5,758 nucleotides of DNA. Source: Cyanobacteria bacterium UBA7694. GTDB taxonomy: Bacteria; Cyanobacteriota; Sericytochromatia; UBA7694. The position numbers were made by a program, and so were the translations under genes. The stretch lies in the NCBI GenBank assembly GCA_002482705.1, contig DLGM01000334.1:7108-12865 (forward strand). Reading direction: 5' to 3'. This document shows, piece by piece, positions 1 through 4,686 of this stretch; position 1 is the first letter of the stretch, and the number at the start of each line of letters is the position of its first letter. The notes under the pieces are model-generated. The model was not told where the DNA came from and did not search any database. It was given only the letters and a program-made list of their open reading frames with translations.

Positions 1-214
1 CGGTGGCCACATAATCCGTGCCCTGGACTGCCAGCCAGCAAGTGCCATGGGCAATGCGCTGGGCTGTGTCGCTCTCGCTTTGGTGCGTGGCCCAGTATTT
101 GAGCCCGGAAGCCGCATGCGGGGCATAAGCTGCGCGGATCAATGCGGTTAGCTGTGCCAAGTCGTCCTGGGCCGTCCAGGGGCGAAAGGTCAGCGGGGGT
201 GTGGCAGCATCCAT
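1..214 (-). CDS. GNAT-family N-acetyltransferase, N-terminal fragment
   Basis: Only the first 71 codons are present; the gene runs off the left edge. The product begins MDAATPPLTFRPWTAQDD. The pattern 'LTFRPWTAQDDLAQLTALIRAAY' split over residues 8-30 is the usual opening of GNAT acetyltransferases: a first beta strand, then a helix that helps form the acceptor pocket. Residues 59-70 (CWLAVQGTDYVA) look like the next strands. The acetyl-CoA-binding Q/RxxGxG/A segment would lie beyond the edge, so catalytic competence cannot be judged and the substrate is unknown. The ATG at 214-212 lies 4 bp after the stop of the DUF4287-like gene with no clear SD, which suggests translational coupling. It is the last visible gene of the leftward tetR run. 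An overlapping ATG at 210-208 is in another frame and soon meets a stop. Confidence 0.72.
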   Translation of the reverse strand, partial: MDAATPPLTFRPWTAQDDLAQLTALIRAAYAPHAASGLKYWATHQSESDTAQRIAHGTCWLAVQGTDYVAT

Positions 215-218
215 GGGC

Positions 219-431
219 TTAGGTGTTTTGGGCCAGGGCATAGGCCACCAGCGCATTGGCGTGGCCATGCCCAATCTGGTGCTCATTTTTGAGCCAGTTG
301 ACCCGCTCCATGTGTTTCATGCCTTCGAGGGTCTGGATCAGCGTCAGCCAGTGTTCAATCGGTTGCCCATATTTTTTCTCGATCGCTGGGAAATAAGACG
401 CCGGGCCTTTGACTTTTTCTGTTTCACTCAT
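219..431 (-). CDS. DUF4287-like small protein (70 aa)
   Basis: This is a 70-residue soluble protein starting MSETEKVKGPASYF. It carries features I associate with the DUF4287 family: a YGQPIEHWLTLI segment (residues 21-32), WLKNEH at 46-51, and the glycine/histidine-rich IGHGHANALV at 53-62. The function of that family is not established. The reading frame is open further upstream, to about 476, but the ATG at 431 is chosen because a strong AGGAGG SD sits at about 439-444, 7 bp before it. The SD overlaps the TAG stop of the upstream MBL-fold gene (445-443), so the two genes are tightly coupled. The acetyltransferase gene follows after 4 bp. No signal peptide or membrane segment is visible, so a cytoplasmic location is likely. 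Confidence 0.8.
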   Translation of the reverse strand: MSETEKVKGPASYFPAIEKKYGQPIEHWLTLIQTLEGMKHMERVNWLKNEHQIGHGHANALVAYALAQNT

Positions 432-442
432 GGTTGATCCTC

Positions 443-1213
443 CTATAAATCGAGCGAACCGGGGGCAATGCCCCATTGGAAGCGCCCGTGTGGGAAAAAT
501 GTGCGTTTGACATCAGCCGCTTGTAAAGGGCCAAAGTGGCCGGGATAAAAGGTCTTTATCCCCTCATGCTCCAGCAGTTTCCACAATTGCCATTGGGTCT
601 GGGCGCGGTTTTCGTGGAAAAAATGGACGCGTGGCAGGCTGTTGTTCAAGACGCCCCCGCGCAGCAGGTCGCCCACAATCGCACTGTTGTTGTCATCGAG
701 TACGACAATCAGCGAACCGTGGGTGTGACCGGGGAGCGGCACCACCTGGCCATTAATACCATAGGGCTTCAGATCGACTGGGCCACTGATAAGGGTATCG
801 GGAGTATAAGCGGGATAAGGCAGATCGACACCGATCCGAATCAGGCCTGCGATCAGGGTGGTGGGTTGTAAGGGGCGATTTTTGCCCTGGGTGAGCATGT
901 CTTCATCTCCGGCCCCGGCCCAGACAGGGATTCCCCGCTTTTTAGCCAAGCCATAAGCCCCTCCGGCATGATCTGCATGCCCATGGGTGAGAATCACCGC
1001 CGCCAACTGCTCTGGGGCCACCCCATGACTTTTGAGCCAGCTTTCCACCTCCGCTGCGCGACCGTGAGGGCCGCTGTCAATCAAGAGTGGCTGTTTGCCT
1101 TTGAGTAAATAGACATTGGCAATGCCCAGATCGAGACGGTGTAATTCTGTGGCGTGAGCCGGTAGGGTTGCCAATCCTATCAAAGCGGCACAGAGACAGA
1201 CAAAATAGTTCAT
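443..1213 (-). CDS. Exported MBL-fold metallo-hydrolase
   Basis: This 256-residue protein has the metallo-beta-lactamase fold. Its N-terminus is hydrophobic and ends in AHA at residues 19-21, a good signal-peptidase I site, so the enzyme probably acts in the periplasm; the n-region unusually lacks a lysine or arginine. Metal ligands are recognisable: D46-S-G, the signature H77-G-H79-A-D81-H82, H163 in PGHTHG, D182 in VGD, and H226 in YPGH. This is the complete set for a dinuclear metal site, and glyoxalase II-like hydrolases and lactonases share it, so the substrate cannot be read from the motifs. The ATG at 1213 has an AGGAAA SD about 6 bp upstream. The gene lies 54 bp after tetR on the same strand with no terminator between them, so co-transcription is likely. 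Its stop overlaps the SD of the next gene. Confidence 0.9.
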   Translation of the reverse strand: MNYFVCLCAALIGLATLPAHATELHRLDLGIANVYLLKGKQPLLIDSGPHGRAAEVESWLKSHGVAPEQLAAVILTHGHADHAGGAYGLAKKRGIPVWAGAGDEDMLTQGKNRPLQPTTLIAGLIRIGVDLPYPAYTPDTLISGPVDLKPYGINGQVVPLPGHTHGSLIVVLDDNNSAIVGDLLRGGVLNNSLPRVHFFHENRAQTQWQLWKLLEHEGIKTFYPGHFGPLQAADVKRTFFPHGRFQWGIAPGSLDL

Positions 1214-1267
1214 GGGGTTTCCTGCATCCTTTTGTTCAGCCTAACCAATCCTGTCACAGAAAGCAAA

Positions 1268-1948
1268 TCAGGGTTGCGGCTGCCCCCTGAGACGCAGGCT
1301 TTCGAGGCCTGCCAATAAAAGCTCCAGACCAAAACTGAAGTCTTGTAATCCGGTGTGTTCACCGCTTATGACCAGTTGCGCCAAGGCTTTAAAATGGGGA
1401 TATTGATCCGCTGGTAACAAGGGAAGAAATTCGCCTGCGGCCTGGGCATAATGCTCTGGTTCCAGCGGGAAATTGAGGGCTTGCAGGGTGAAGCCGTAAA
1501 GGTGACTGTCGAGGACATTCCAGACATGGTCGGCGAGGGCGTAAGAGAACCCGGCGGTATGTAAACAGGCAATGGTTTGATCGAGATAATGCAGCATATT
1601 TGGCCCTACATTGACCCGTGACACAAACAATTGGGTCGCCCAGGGGTGGCGCATCAGGGCGGCGTGGGCTGAATGGGCTCGGCGGCGCATGGCTTCGCGC
1701 CAGTCACCTCCTGCGGTTGGCACTTCGATTTCAGCCACGACCCTTTCCACCAGCCCGTCGAGCAAATCTTCTTTGTGGGTGACGTGGTTATACAGCGACA
1801 TGGCTTCGACCTGTAATGCTTCGGCCAATTTGCGCATCGACAGCGCGGCCAAGCCCTGCTGATCGGCCAAAATCAAGGCGGTTTGTAAAATTCGCTCGCG
1901 GCTGAGAGGCTGACGTTGAGACGATTTAGCGCGTTTTGTGCTTGACAT
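1268..1948 (-). CDS. TetR-family transcriptional repressor
   Basis: This is a 226-residue regulator. Residues 1-16 are basic. A TetR N-terminal DNA-binding domain follows at about 17-63: RERILQTALILADQQG, then the helix-turn-helix LSMRKLAEALQVEAMSLYNHV at 36-56 (split here: LSMRKLAEAL and QVEAMSLYNHV). The C-terminal ligand and dimer region includes HVWNVLDSHLYGFTLQ (131-146) and NFPLEPEHY, resembling the TetR_C group. The ATG at 1948 is preferred over an in-frame TTG at 1984: the product then starts in typical style (MSSTKRAKSS), and the TTG would overlap the promoter elements. No SD precedes the ATG. The predicted +1 coincides with it, so translation may be leaderless. Two palindromes flank its promoter, which implies autoregulation and control of the divergent NAD(P)-binding gene. 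The ligand is unknown. Confidence 0.93.
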   Translation of the reverse strand: MSSTKRAKSSQRQPLSRERILQTALILADQQGLAALSMRKLAEALQVEAMSLYNHVTHKEDLLDGLVERVVAEIEVPTAGGDWREAMRRRAHSAHAALMRHPWATQLFVSRVNVGPNMLHYLDQTIACLHTAGFSYALADHVWNVLDSHLYGFTLQALNFPLEPEHYAQAAGEFLPLLPADQYPHFKALAQLVISGEHTGLQDFSFGLELLLAGLESLRLRGQPQP

Positions 1949-1969
1949 GCTTACACTGTAAGTTATACT
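1942..1969 (+). promoter_or_regulatory. Rightward promoter of leader ORF and NAD(P)-binding gene
   Basis: A perfect -35 TTGACA (1942-1947) and a TATACT -10 (1964-1969, five of six) are separated by 16 bp. The predicted start is near 1976, giving a leader of about 56 nt before the ATG at 2032. Palindrome 1 (1950-1962) lies wholly inside the spacer, so a bound repressor would block RNA polymerase directly. Palindrome 2 lies just downstream of the start. Confidence 0.75.
1950..1962. promoter_or_regulatory. TetR operator palindrome 1
   Basis: CTTACA-C-TGTAAG is a perfect 6+1+6 inverted repeat. It sits between the -35 and -10 of the rightward promoter and over the -10 of the leftward one. The same core recurs 36 bp away, centre to centre, and both copies are next to a TetR gene, so assignment as its operator is a strong inference. 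Confidence 0.8.
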
Positions 1970-1984
1970 GGGGATATCAGTCAA
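1955..1984 (-). promoter_or_regulatory. Leftward promoter of tetR
   Basis: Reading leftward, TTGACT at 1984-1979 matches the -35 consensus at five of six positions. TACAGT at 1960-1955, 18 bp on, matches the -10 at four of six. The +1 then falls at about 1948, the A of the chosen ATG. A better-looking TATAAC at 1967-1962 has no -35 at proper distance but would give a leader of only about 7 nt. Palindrome 1 covers the -10 and palindrome 2 abuts the -35. Confidence 0.5.
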
Positions 1985-1999
1985 ACTTACACTGTAAGT
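1985..1999. promoter_or_regulatory. TetR operator palindrome 2
   Basis: ACTTACA-C-TGTAAGT is a perfect 7+1+7 inverted repeat sharing the 13-bp core of palindrome 1. It abuts the leftward -35 and covers about +10 to +24 of the rightward transcript. Two sites 36 bp apart (about 3.4 helical turns) could hold two repressor dimers on nearly opposite faces. Confidence 0.8.
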
Positions 2000-2019
2000 C
2001 TGCTGCTGTGTCGATCCCT

Positions 2020-2026
2020 AAAGGAG
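2020..2026 (+). promoter_or_regulatory. Strong ribosome binding site of the 19-codon leader ORF
   Basis: AAAGGAG lies 5 nt before the ATG at 2032. It is the only good SD between the promoter and the NAD(P)-binding gene, whose own ATG at 2088 has none. It therefore points to the short ORF as the real entry site for ribosomes. Confidence 0.75.
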
Positions 2027-2031
2027 CTTCT

Positions 2032-2091
2032 ATGTTTTATAATCTGTTCCTCCGTTTTTATTGGGCCCGCAGAAACGAGCCCCAGGCATGA
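2032..2091 (+). CDS. 19-residue leader peptide overlapping the downstream start
   Basis: This short ORF encodes MFYNLFLRFYWARRNEPQA. It has a strong SD (AAAGGAG) 5 nt upstream and ends in TGA at 2089-2091, overlapping the ATG of the NAD(P)-binding gene (ATGA). The peptide is rich in aromatic residues (three Phe, two Tyr, one Trp) with a later Arg cluster; I recognise no family. The arrangement fits translational coupling, with ribosomes finishing the short ORF and restarting on the main gene. It could also be a sensing leader peptide, or the N-terminus of a longer protein if a frameshift separates the two. The SD and ATGA overlap are direct observations; the role is inference. Confidence 0.6.
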   Translation: MFYNLFLRFYWARRNEPQA

Positions 2092-2774
2092 AAGTATGTA
2101 TTGTCGGGGCCTCCGGTAAACTGGGGCAATACATGATTCAACAGGCCCTCGATCGGGGCTACGAAGTGGTGGGGGTGTGTCGGGCCCGCAGCGTGGATAA
2201 ACTCGCTGCCTTTCACGGGCGGATTACAATCATGCCAGGGGATGCCAACGATCGGGTCGTGATCCAACGGGCTGTTGCCGGATGTGACGGTGTGCTGACC
2301 GTACTGGTGCCCTGGGGCATGAATCACCACTCCTCTGGCACGGCTCAGGCTGTGCTTGATTTTGCCCCACCGGGGGCCCGGCTGATTTTTTCCTGTGGCT
2401 GGCACATTACCCGTGATGGTCTGGATACCTATTCCCCCGCTTTTCTGCGCATGGTCAGGGTGATGGGCGGGCTGGCGCGCATCTTGCGCCTGGGCCAAAT
2501 TGATGATCAGGTCGAAGCTTGCCGCCGCATCTTTGCCAGCAACACCCGTTGGACCGTGGTGCGCGGCAGTGACCTGGAAGAAGGAGAAAGCCAAGGCCTG
2601 CCCGTCTGGAGCCGCCGGGTCGGCGATCCGCTTTTGGCGAGCAATCGCACCCGCCGCATTGATTTTGCCCTGTTTATGGTGGCCGCCTTGGAAAATGATC
2701 AACTGGTCCACGAGGCCCCCGCGATTGTGGGGTGCCAGACCCCTTCAGCCCTGGCCCATGGGGGAGCCCTGTGA
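2088..2774 (+). CDS. NmrA-like NAD(P)-binding protein (atypical SDR)
   Basis: This 228-residue cytoplasmic protein starts MKVCIVGASGKLGQYMIQQA. The glycine motif G7-A-S-G10-K-L-G13 after a hydrophobic strand is the dinucleotide-binding Rossmann turn of NmrA-like/NAD(P)H-binding proteins. VVGVCR (27-32) is strand 2, GDAND at 51-55 the usual acidic turn, and DGVLTVLVPWG (67-77) strand 4. No classical YxxxK catalytic pair is clear, so it may be an atypical reductase, a quinone or carbonyl oxidoreductase, or a redox sensor. The ATG at 2088 is chosen because the Rossmann strand begins at once; an in-frame TTG at 2061 lacks support. It has no SD of its own and overlaps the stop of the 19-codon leader ORF. 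It is divergent from tetR and probably repressed by it. Confidence 0.88.
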   Translation: MKVCIVGASGKLGQYMIQQALDRGYEVVGVCRARSVDKLAAFHGRITIMPGDANDRVVIQRAVAGCDGVLTVLVPWGMNHHSSGTAQAVLDFAPPGARLIFSCGWHITRDGLDTYSPAFLRMVRVMGGLARILRLGQIDDQVEACRRIFASNTRWTVVRGSDLEEGESQGLPVWSRRVGDPLLASNRTRRIDFALFMVAALENDQLVHEAPAIVGCQTPSALAHGGAL

Positions 2775-2868
2775 CTCCCGTGGGTTTATGGGGCATGGTG
2801 GCTTCAGAATGTGGGGACAGTATTTTGGGATAGGGCTTGCCCCAAGTGCCGTGTCTTCTGTCAGCGGG

Positions 2869-3144
2869 TTATTCAGCCAGGGGATATTCCCGCACATACA
2901 GGCTCTGGATCAGCGCTGACAGGTCACTGTCGGGGCCAGAAGCCCGAAAAGCTTGGAGGTCTTGCTCCGAGCGCCAGTGTTCATAAATATTGACACGATC
3001 AGCTTCGAGCGGATCCGGCGACACGGCAAAGTCGTAACAGCCTTCCGTTTGACGAGCAGCCTGGATCGCTGCCAGTGACTGTTGGATAAAGATGTCCCGT
3101 TGGCCGGGCTGCACCGCTATATTTCCTGCAACAATAATGGGCAT
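2869..3144 (-). CDS. Antibiotic-biosynthesis-monooxygenase-like (ABM) protein
   Basis: This is a 91-residue protein with the ABM ferredoxin-like fold pattern: a first strand IIVAGNIAVQPG (3-14), helix DIFIQQSLAAIQAARQTEGC (17-36), strand YDFAVSPDP, then VNIYEHWRSEQDLQAF (51-66). The EGC and N-I-Y-E-x-W elements are typical. The histidine often found after the second helix (AHL) is replaced here by F66. Family members include small quinol monooxygenases that use no metal or cofactor, and many of unknown role. The ATG at 3144 has an AGGAG SD about 7 bp upstream and is enclosed in a 10-bp inverted repeat. It lies 69 bp after the small membrane-protein gene and could be the last gene of the arsR run or have its own promoter. 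It converges with the NAD(P)-binding gene across a 94-bp gap with no convincing terminator. Confidence 0.85.
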   Translation of the reverse strand: MPIIVAGNIAVQPGQRDIFIQQSLAAIQAARQTEGCYDFAVSPDPLEADRVNIYEHWRSEQDLQAFRASGPDSDLSALIQSLYVREYPLAE

Positions 3145-3170
3145 AAAAATCTCCTGATTCTTATGCCCAT
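3137..3170. repeat. 10-bp perfect inverted repeat enclosing the ABM start and SD
   Basis: ATGGGCATAA at 3137-3146 is repeated inverted as TTATGCCCAT at 3161-3170, with a 14-bp centre. In a leftward transcript from the arsR run the stem would hold the ABM start codon and the loop its AGGAG SD. If instead a local promoter is used (possible extended -10 TGGTAAGAT at 3177-3169), the outer arm would overlap that -10 and the repeat would act as a DNA operator. Both are inference; the repeat itself is exact. Confidence 0.6.
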
Positions 3171-3213
3171 CTTACCATTTAAAAAACCACTATCCGCTCA
3201 ATTTTTTAGGGAT

Positions 3214-3423
3214 TTATAAGGCCTTTTTGGTGCGCATCCGCTTGAAAATATGGCCTTTCCACATCCATAATCCCGACAAGAGCAGAATCGGTAAAAACAC
3301 AAATCGCACAGCGGGCGCATAATTGGGGATTTCTTCGAAGGGGCTGTAAATATATCCGAGAATGGGAATACTGAAAACAATGTGAATCCAGCGAAACACA
3401 ACCCGTTGGGAAATTTTAAACAT
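3214..3423 (-). CDS. Small two-helix inner-membrane protein (69 aa)
   Basis: This 69-residue protein has two hydrophobic segments: about residues 9-27 (VFRWIHIVFSIPILGYIYS) and about 41-56 (FVFLPILLLSGLWMWK). They are joined by a short loop SPFEEIPNYAPAVR, and the C-terminus is basic (KRMRTKKAL). The positive-inside rule suggests the Lys/Arg-rich end, and probably the N-terminus, are cytoplasmic. I cannot name a family with certainty; similar small proteins seem familiar beside ArsR/SRPBCC gene pairs, but that is memory, not a search. The start at 3423 has an AAAGGA SD lying in the last codons of the SRPBCC gene. Only 3 bp separate that stop from this ATG, so co-translation is likely. The function is unknown. 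Confidence 0.82.
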   Translation of the reverse strand: MFKISQRVVFRWIHIVFSIPILGYIYSPFEEIPNYAPAVRFVFLPILLLSGLWMWKGHIFKRMRTKKAL

Positions 3424-3426
3424 GAT

Positions 3427-3900
3427 TTAAATCCTTTCTTGAGGGTCTGAAATTGAGCGCTTTTCTTCTGCTGTGTTGCTTGCCAACAGCACACCCAATT
3501 GTTTGAGCATTTTGGCCCAGCCAAACCCGGCCCCTTTAAAGGCCTGTTCGCCCCATGGATGCGCCAAGTCAAAGCCCGAATGCTCCAGCCGGAGGCGGGT
3601 GCCGTGACCTTCTGGCTCTAGGTGGAAACGGACCTGGGTATTTGCCACTGGGCCATCGACAGACCAAGAAAACACCAATTGGCTGGGTGGTTCACAGGTT
3701 AAGACCTGGCAGCGTACGACCAGGCCGTCAAAACCGGCTTTAGGGTTGGGAGGTACCTGAAAGGTGAAAGGGTGCCCCACTTGAGGCTCAAAGTCGTTGG
3801 GATACATCCATTCGGCTAATGCTTGGGCGTTGGCAATGGCTGCCCAGACCTGTTCGCGAGGTTGGGGAAACAGCATTTCTTTGTGGATGGTGTGGTTCAT
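3427..3900 (-). CDS. SRPBCC/AHSA1-type START-like protein
   Basis: This 157-residue protein has the helix-grip fold signature of the SRPBCC (AHSA1/Bet v1) superfamily: a first strand IHKEMLFPQPREQVWAAI (5-22), the LAEWMYP element at 28-34, a central beta sheet including LVFSWSVDG (75-83) and TRLRLEHSGF (101-110), and a long C-terminal helix AGFGWAKMLKQLGVLLA (124-140). Such proteins bind hydrophobic ligands in a deep cavity; the ligand here is unknown. The C-terminal tail (residues 141-157) is polar. The ATG at 3900 overlaps the arsR stop as ATGA, and an AGGAGC SD lies inside the last arsR codons. ArsR plus SRPBCC is a common bacterial gene pair, with the regulator usually controlling the partner gene. 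Expression is probably driven by the arsR promoter. Confidence 0.9.
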   Translation of the reverse strand: MNHTIHKEMLFPQPREQVWAAIANAQALAEWMYPNDFEPQVGHPFTFQVPPNPKAGFDGLVVRCQVLTCEPPSQLVFSWSVDGPVANTQVRFHLEPEGHGTRLRLEHSGFDLAHPWGEQAFKGAGFGWAKMLKQLGVLLASNTAEEKRSISDPQERI

Positions 3901-4574
3901 GGGGAGCTCCTGTGGTTAAGATATTGCTGTAGGCGCAGCAGATGGTGATCCCAGAACTGCTCATAATAAGTGATCCACTCGTGGACGGGGCTCAAGCTAT
4001 TTGGGAGCAGGTGATAAAGGCGTTCGCGCCCGTGGCGCTGTTCAGTGACCAGCCCCGCTGTGCGCAGCACACGCAGATGTTGTGACACCGCCGGACGGCT
4101 CATGGCAAAATGGGCTGCCAGGGTATTCACGGAACAGTCACCCGCCGCCAGCAAATCGAGCATCTCGCGGCGGGCTCCATGGCTGATGGCTTCAAACACA
4201 TCCGTAGCGTTGACTGGGCGGCTGGGTACAGAATGAGTAAGTGATTGCTTACCTTTTGGAGGTAAAAAAACGTGGGTCTGGGCTGGAGCCTGAGAAGGCG
4301 GTTTTAACGGTGCTGCCCAGTCGCGCACCAAACTGAGCCGTTCCGGGGCCAAACGGTAGTGGCGCTCACGCCCTTGCCGTTGTTCGGTGACCAGCCCGGC
4401 ATCCAGCAGAATGCGCAGATGCTGGGAAACGGCTGGGCGGCTCATGGCAAAATGCCCGGCTAACACATTGACCGAGCAGCCTTGTGCCCGAGCAATCAGA
4501 TCGAGCATTTGCCGTCGGGCCGTGTGGCTGACCGCATGAAATACATCGGGTTCAGAGGATAAGGTTGTGGACAT
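3897..4574 (-). CDS. Double-domain ArsR-family repressor (tandem fusion)
   Basis: This 225-residue protein contains two full ArsR winged-helix domains, at about 9-87 and 124-200. Both contain MSRPAVSQHLR (44-54 and 158-168) and the wing motif LVTEQRxGRER. Usual ArsR proteins are about 90-120 residues with one domain. Only the second copy keeps the C-terminal helix EWITYYEQFWDHHLLRLQ (199-216) typical of SRPBCC-linked ArsR proteins; the first diverges after W86 into a Pro/Ala/Gln-rich linker. Neither domain shows a clear CxCxxD metal site; C33 and C148 are isolated. The ATG at 4574 is preferred over an in-frame TTG at 4610, because that TTG is part of the -35. The first domain may pair with the second inside one chain, but this is inference. 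Its stop overlaps the SRPBCC start. Confidence 0.93.
   Translation of the reverse strand: MSTTLSSEPDVFHAVSHTARRQMLDLIARAQGCSVNVLAGHFAMSRPAVSQHLRILLDAGLVTEQRQGRERHYRLAPERLSLVRDWAAPLKPPSQAPAQTHVFLPPKGKQSLTHSVPSRPVNATDVFEAISHGARREMLDLLAAGDCSVNTLAAHFAMSRPAVSQHLRVLRTAGLVTEQRHGRERLYHLLPNSLSPVHEWITYYEQFWDHHLLRLQQYLNHRSSP
3975..4253 (-). repeat. Tandem duplication, second unit (operator plus ArsR domain 2)
   Basis: This unit runs from the internal operator to the codon of W200. It parallels the unit at 4317-4604 (promoter operator to W86), with three codons fewer in total. Identical stretches include ggctcatggcaaaatg on the + strand in both copies (4097-4112 and 4439-4454). Confidence 0.8.
4236..4253. 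promoter_or_regulatory. Second ArsR operator copy inside the coding sequence
   Basis: AGTAAGTGATTGCTTACC matches the promoter operator at 16 of 18 positions, 351 bp (117 codons) away. It encodes linker residues GKQSLT and neighbours at about 108-113. The flanking hexamers at the -35 and -10 places are degraded (CCAAAA and CATTCT, reading leftward), so an ancestral promoter has been lost but the binding site largely kept. It may still bind ArsR. Confidence 0.75.
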
Positions 4575-4604
4575 GCATTGATTATAGGTAAGTAATTGCT
4601 TACC
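4317..4604 (-). repeat. Tandem duplication, first unit (operator plus ArsR domain 1)
   Basis: This unit holds the functional promoter operator and the first ArsR domain up to W86. It is partner of the unit at 3975-4253. Similarity is strong in the operator and the helix-turn-helix but ends after the tryptophan, where the first copy has lost the C-terminal helix. Confidence 0.8.
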
Positions 4605-4610
4605 TGTCAA
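4581..4610 (-). promoter_or_regulatory. Consensus promoter of the arsR-SRPBCC run
   Basis: Reading leftward, TTGACA (4610-4605) and TATAAT (4586-4581) both match the sigma70 consensus at all six positions, 18 bp apart. Counting from the -10 puts +1 at about 4574, exactly the A of the arsR ATG, with no SD. The whole spacer is the operator. This should be a very strong promoter when not repressed. Confidence 0.88.
4587..4604. promoter_or_regulatory. ArsR operator filling the promoter spacer
   Basis: GGTAAG-TAATTG-CTTACC has perfect 6-bp arms (7 if the flanking A/T pair is counted) and a nearly symmetric centre with one mismatched pair. It occupies exactly the 18 bp between -35 and -10, so binding would exclude RNA polymerase. 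A copy matching at 16 of 18 positions lies inside the gene at 4236-4253. Confidence 0.85.
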
Positions 4611-4657
4611 GCATGCTGTTGAGATTCAATAAAAATCTATATTTGGGCCGTATCACA

Positions 4658-4686
4658 CTGGTTATATTGGAGGTACTTTATACCAG
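4658..4686 (+). other. Hairpin with an SD-like loop
   Basis: CTGGTTATA (4658-4666) pairs with TATACCAG (4679-4686) with one bulged T. The 12-nt loop contains GGAGGT, but no start codon follows at usable distance. It may be a structural element of an unknown transcript or a chance palindrome. Confidence 0.35.

Noticed and set aside
201..437. Rightward ORF antisense to the DUF4287-like and acetyltransferase genes
   Set aside because: No SD and no recognisable family; it is a shadow of the leftward genes, which have clear motifs and spacing.
1949..1984. Upstream TTG start extending TetR by 12 residues
   Set aside because: It would translate palindrome 1 and the promoter, has no SD, and gives an N-terminus unlike the family.
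2058..2711. Long 217-codon leftward ORF opposite the NAD(P)-binding gene
   Set aside because: The opposite strand carries a clear Rossmann-fold protein; the antisense product is low-complexity in style with no family resemblance.
2821..2846. GGGC-TT-GCCC palindrome between the convergent genes as a terminator
   Set aside because: The loop is too short and no T-run follows on either strand.
3180..3208. A6/T6 inverted repeat after the small membrane-protein gene as a bidirectional terminator
   Set aside because: The stem is only A-T pairs with a 15-nt loop, so it would be weak; not listed as a feature.
4575..4610. Upstream TTG start extending ArsR by 12 residues
   Set aside because: The TTG is the start of the consensus -35 TTGACA; the apparent homology of this stretch to the linker is explained by the shared operator.
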